Assembly: GCA_905250115.1 (NCBI GenBank)
Contig: CAJNOI010000302.1
Span: 1-64,000 of the forward strand
DNA from: Adineta steineri
Taxonomy: Eukaryota; Rotifera; Eurotatoria; Adinetida; Adinetidae
DNA: 64,000 nucleotides
Reading direction: 5' to 3'
The notes beneath the pieces were generated by a model that did not search any database, was not told where the DNA came from, and saw nothing but the letters and a program-made list of their open reading frames with translations. The translations under genes were made by a program, and so were the position numbers. This document shows positions 62,480 through 64,000 of this stretch, in pieces. Positions within the stretch are counted from its first letter, which is position 1, and every line of letters starts with the position of its first letter.

Positions 62480-63516
62480 AAAAAAAGGTGATTTCGTTTA
62501 TGGAGTCAAGAATTAGTATATATAAATTTAGTTCTTACATCTTATTCCGTAGCTGATTATAGACCGTTGTGTTGAAAAGCGTTGGTTATTTGAAACTATT
62601 ATAAAATAGAAAACATTCGTACTACAATAATAAGTATCAATTATCTTATACGACGTGTTTTGCGAGTAACGACCACCCTCGTATTAAGCAAAGCTCCACA
62701 GAAAAGAGATCGTTACTTATGAAACATCATTTATATTCAATGGGTATCCTATTTTTGGATCAGTATTAACTTAATCTCAGTCTCAGTATATCAAAATACT
62801 ATTCATCGATTCGGGTTCTTCTGTCTCGAAAATTTTTGATGAAAGGTGCATCTTGAATTTATGGCGGGAGGTGTTTTTTTATTTTTGACTCATTAAATAC
62901 AAAGAAATTCATTTTAGTTTTTTCGTTACGACTATCCCGTCCGGAAGGATCGACAGGTTTAGTTTTCATGTTTTTATGTCGTTAACTATTATACTTAAAT
63001 GAAACATATTAACAATATCTTTGAATTTCTAACACGAATGACTATAAATCACGGTTAACTAATCAGATTATCATAGACCTACGATTTTATATGAAGGAAT
63101 AATTCACCTTCGAACTCTATACTAACGAATCGCTGTACATTTCGATGGATTATCTTAGATCCTCTGGTATCCAAAAAGACCCGCTTCTCTTCCCCCACTC
63201 TCTTAAGATTTGCTCTATCTGTTCCGACTGAGACTAGTTTATTACACATTTCGTTTTTTATAGTGGTTACATAAACTTTACTGCTTTCTTGAAGCAAAAA
63301 ATTACTGGTATAGGAAGACAAGATTTCTCTGATTATCAACGAGTATATTTCATGGGAATCAGTTAAAATCCGTCTGAATTTATTGGACTAATTCACAATG
63401 TGGGTTTACTTCTTGATTGTTATTTTAGAAAATTTGTTGAAATCAATTAGTCTCTTCTGAAGAAATCATAAGCAATAATCGAATTACAATAGTAAATTTC
63501 TTTGGTATATCATAAA
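62480..63516. other. gene-free stretch upstream of kynureninase
   Basis: A minus-strand frame at 63079-63339 (86 codons, SVGTDRANLKRVGEEKR) has balanced composition and could be an exon or relic, but I do not recognise it and found no partner exons. The kynureninase promoter, and any missing first exon, should lie here. Confidence 0.4.
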
Positions 63517-64000
63517 ATGCTTAGGGAAGATTTCATTTATCCTGAAGGAATCTACTTGGATGGAAATTCTTTAGGACTCGCTAGTCGATCGAGTATAAAG
63601 ACGATTGAAAATCGTTTGAAAGAATGGCAGACTTTAGCTGTAAATGGTTGGGCGTCCTGGTTTGGGCTATCAGAAAGCTTAAGTACAGATTTGGCACAGC
63701 TGGTGGGGGCTATGCCTGAAGAAGTCATTACTACAGGCAGTATTACGACGAATTTACATGCTCTACTTGCTACCTTCTATAAACCTACTGATACTAAAAA
63801 ATATATTGTTGCAACCACTTTGGATTTTCCAAGTGACTTATATGCATTACAATCCTGGACACAACATTATGGTACAGAACTGCGTTTGATTTCATCACGA
63901 GATAAATATACGTTAACTGATGAAGATATTGAGGAAGCTTTTCAAGACGATGTAGCTCTTATACTACTTCCTACTGTGCTCTATGGAAGTGGTCAGCTTC
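63517..64000 (+). CDS. kynU: kynureninase, bacterial type, 5' part (runs off the window)
   Basis: An uninterrupted frame of 161 codons reaches the window end. It opens MLREDFIYPEGIYLDGNSLG, the signature start of kynureninase, followed by WASWFG, LVGAMPEEVITTGSITTNLH (the phosphate-binding region for pyridoxal phosphate) and LDFPSDLYALQSW, all in family order. The enzyme cleaves kynurenine or 3-hydroxykynurenine to (hydroxy)anthranilate and alanine in tryptophan catabolism, in the cytosol. Family members are about 410-430 residues, so roughly the last 60% lies beyond 64000. The ATG at 63517 makes the N-terminus about 20-25 residues shorter than usual; a short upstream exon is possible but I could not find it. 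The text is closer in style to Bacillus-type enzymes than to animal ones, which suggests transfer. No intron is seen so far. Confidence 0.85.
   Translation, partial: MLREDFIYPEGIYLDGNSLGLASRSSIKTIENRLKEWQTLAVNGWASWFGLSESLSTDLAQLVGAMPEEVITTGSITTNLHALLATFYKPTDTKKYIVATTLDFPSDLYALQSWTQHYGTELRLISSRDKYTLTDEDIEEAFQDDVALILLPTVLYGSGQL

Noticed and set aside
63079-63339. Minus-strand 86-codon frame as a gene
   Set aside because: Not recognised, no partner exons, length compatible with chance; mentioned only as a possibility in the spacer entry.
1-64000. CRISPR arrays, rRNA, tRNA, retroviral-type or LINE elements
   Set aside because: No spaced direct-repeat array, no recognisable tRNA or rRNA core, and no reverse transcriptase, capsid or integrase motif seen on either strand; a dedicated RNA and repeat scan could still find small ones.

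Overview
The window looks like bdelloid rotifer nuclear DNA. It is AT-rich, most introns are about 47-60 bp with GT/AG ends, FG-GAP/VCBS-repeat and lineage-type membrane proteins are abundant, TGTGGG-like (bdelloid telomere-type) motifs are scattered through it, and animal-style genes (a 7TM receptor, a secreted peptide precursor) sit beside bacterial- or fungal-type metabolic genes (NRPS, kynureninase, Baeyer-Villiger monooxygenase fragment, methyltransferase). The organism is inferred from these traits, not from a database match. Exon joins were built by hand from splice signals plus reading-phase agreement.

Layout. 0.3-1.0 kb: a SAM methyltransferase with an in-frame stop (+). 2.4-3.4 kb: a two-exon orphan 7TM receptor (-). 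4.5-5.3 kb: a three-exon unrecognised protein (-). 6.2-15.2 kb: three tandem (-) genes of one two-TM, Cys-rich ectodomain family; the last appears to be spliced to a third TM segment, a Thr/Ser linker and seven FG-GAP repeats. 15.2-17.7 kb: gene-free, rich in telomere-like hairpins. 17.7-18.2 kb: a small secreted repeat-peptide precursor (+). 20.2-23.8 kb: a receptor-like protein with three repeated PPC-like ectodomains, one TM and a PPxY tail (-). 24.3-25.0 kb: a foldback element with a hAT-type MITE inserted at its edge, marked by an 8-bp target duplication. 25.9-54.5 kb: one giant nonribosomal peptide synthetase gene (-), at least 30 exons and more than 7,750 codons, running into an assembly gap. 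54.7-58.1 kb: a monooxygenase tail and a decayed NRPS segment. 58.1-63.5 kb: gene-free AT-rich DNA with an old satellite of about 110-bp period and a second gap. 63.5-64 kb: start of a bacterial-type kynureninase (+).

The main system is the NRPS. It contains five copies of one unit, C-C-A-T (two consecutive condensation-type domains, adenylation, carrier). Each copy is built from six exons at the same positions and phases; several exon lengths are identical between units (300, 331 and 996 nt). The two C domains of a unit belong to different classes by active-site motif, and the intron between them is the only long and variable one. Units 3 and 5 look nearly identical in their A domains. The fifth A domain is cut by the gap, so the chain end (termination domain) is not visible. 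If the assembly line is colinear, it would add at least five residues.
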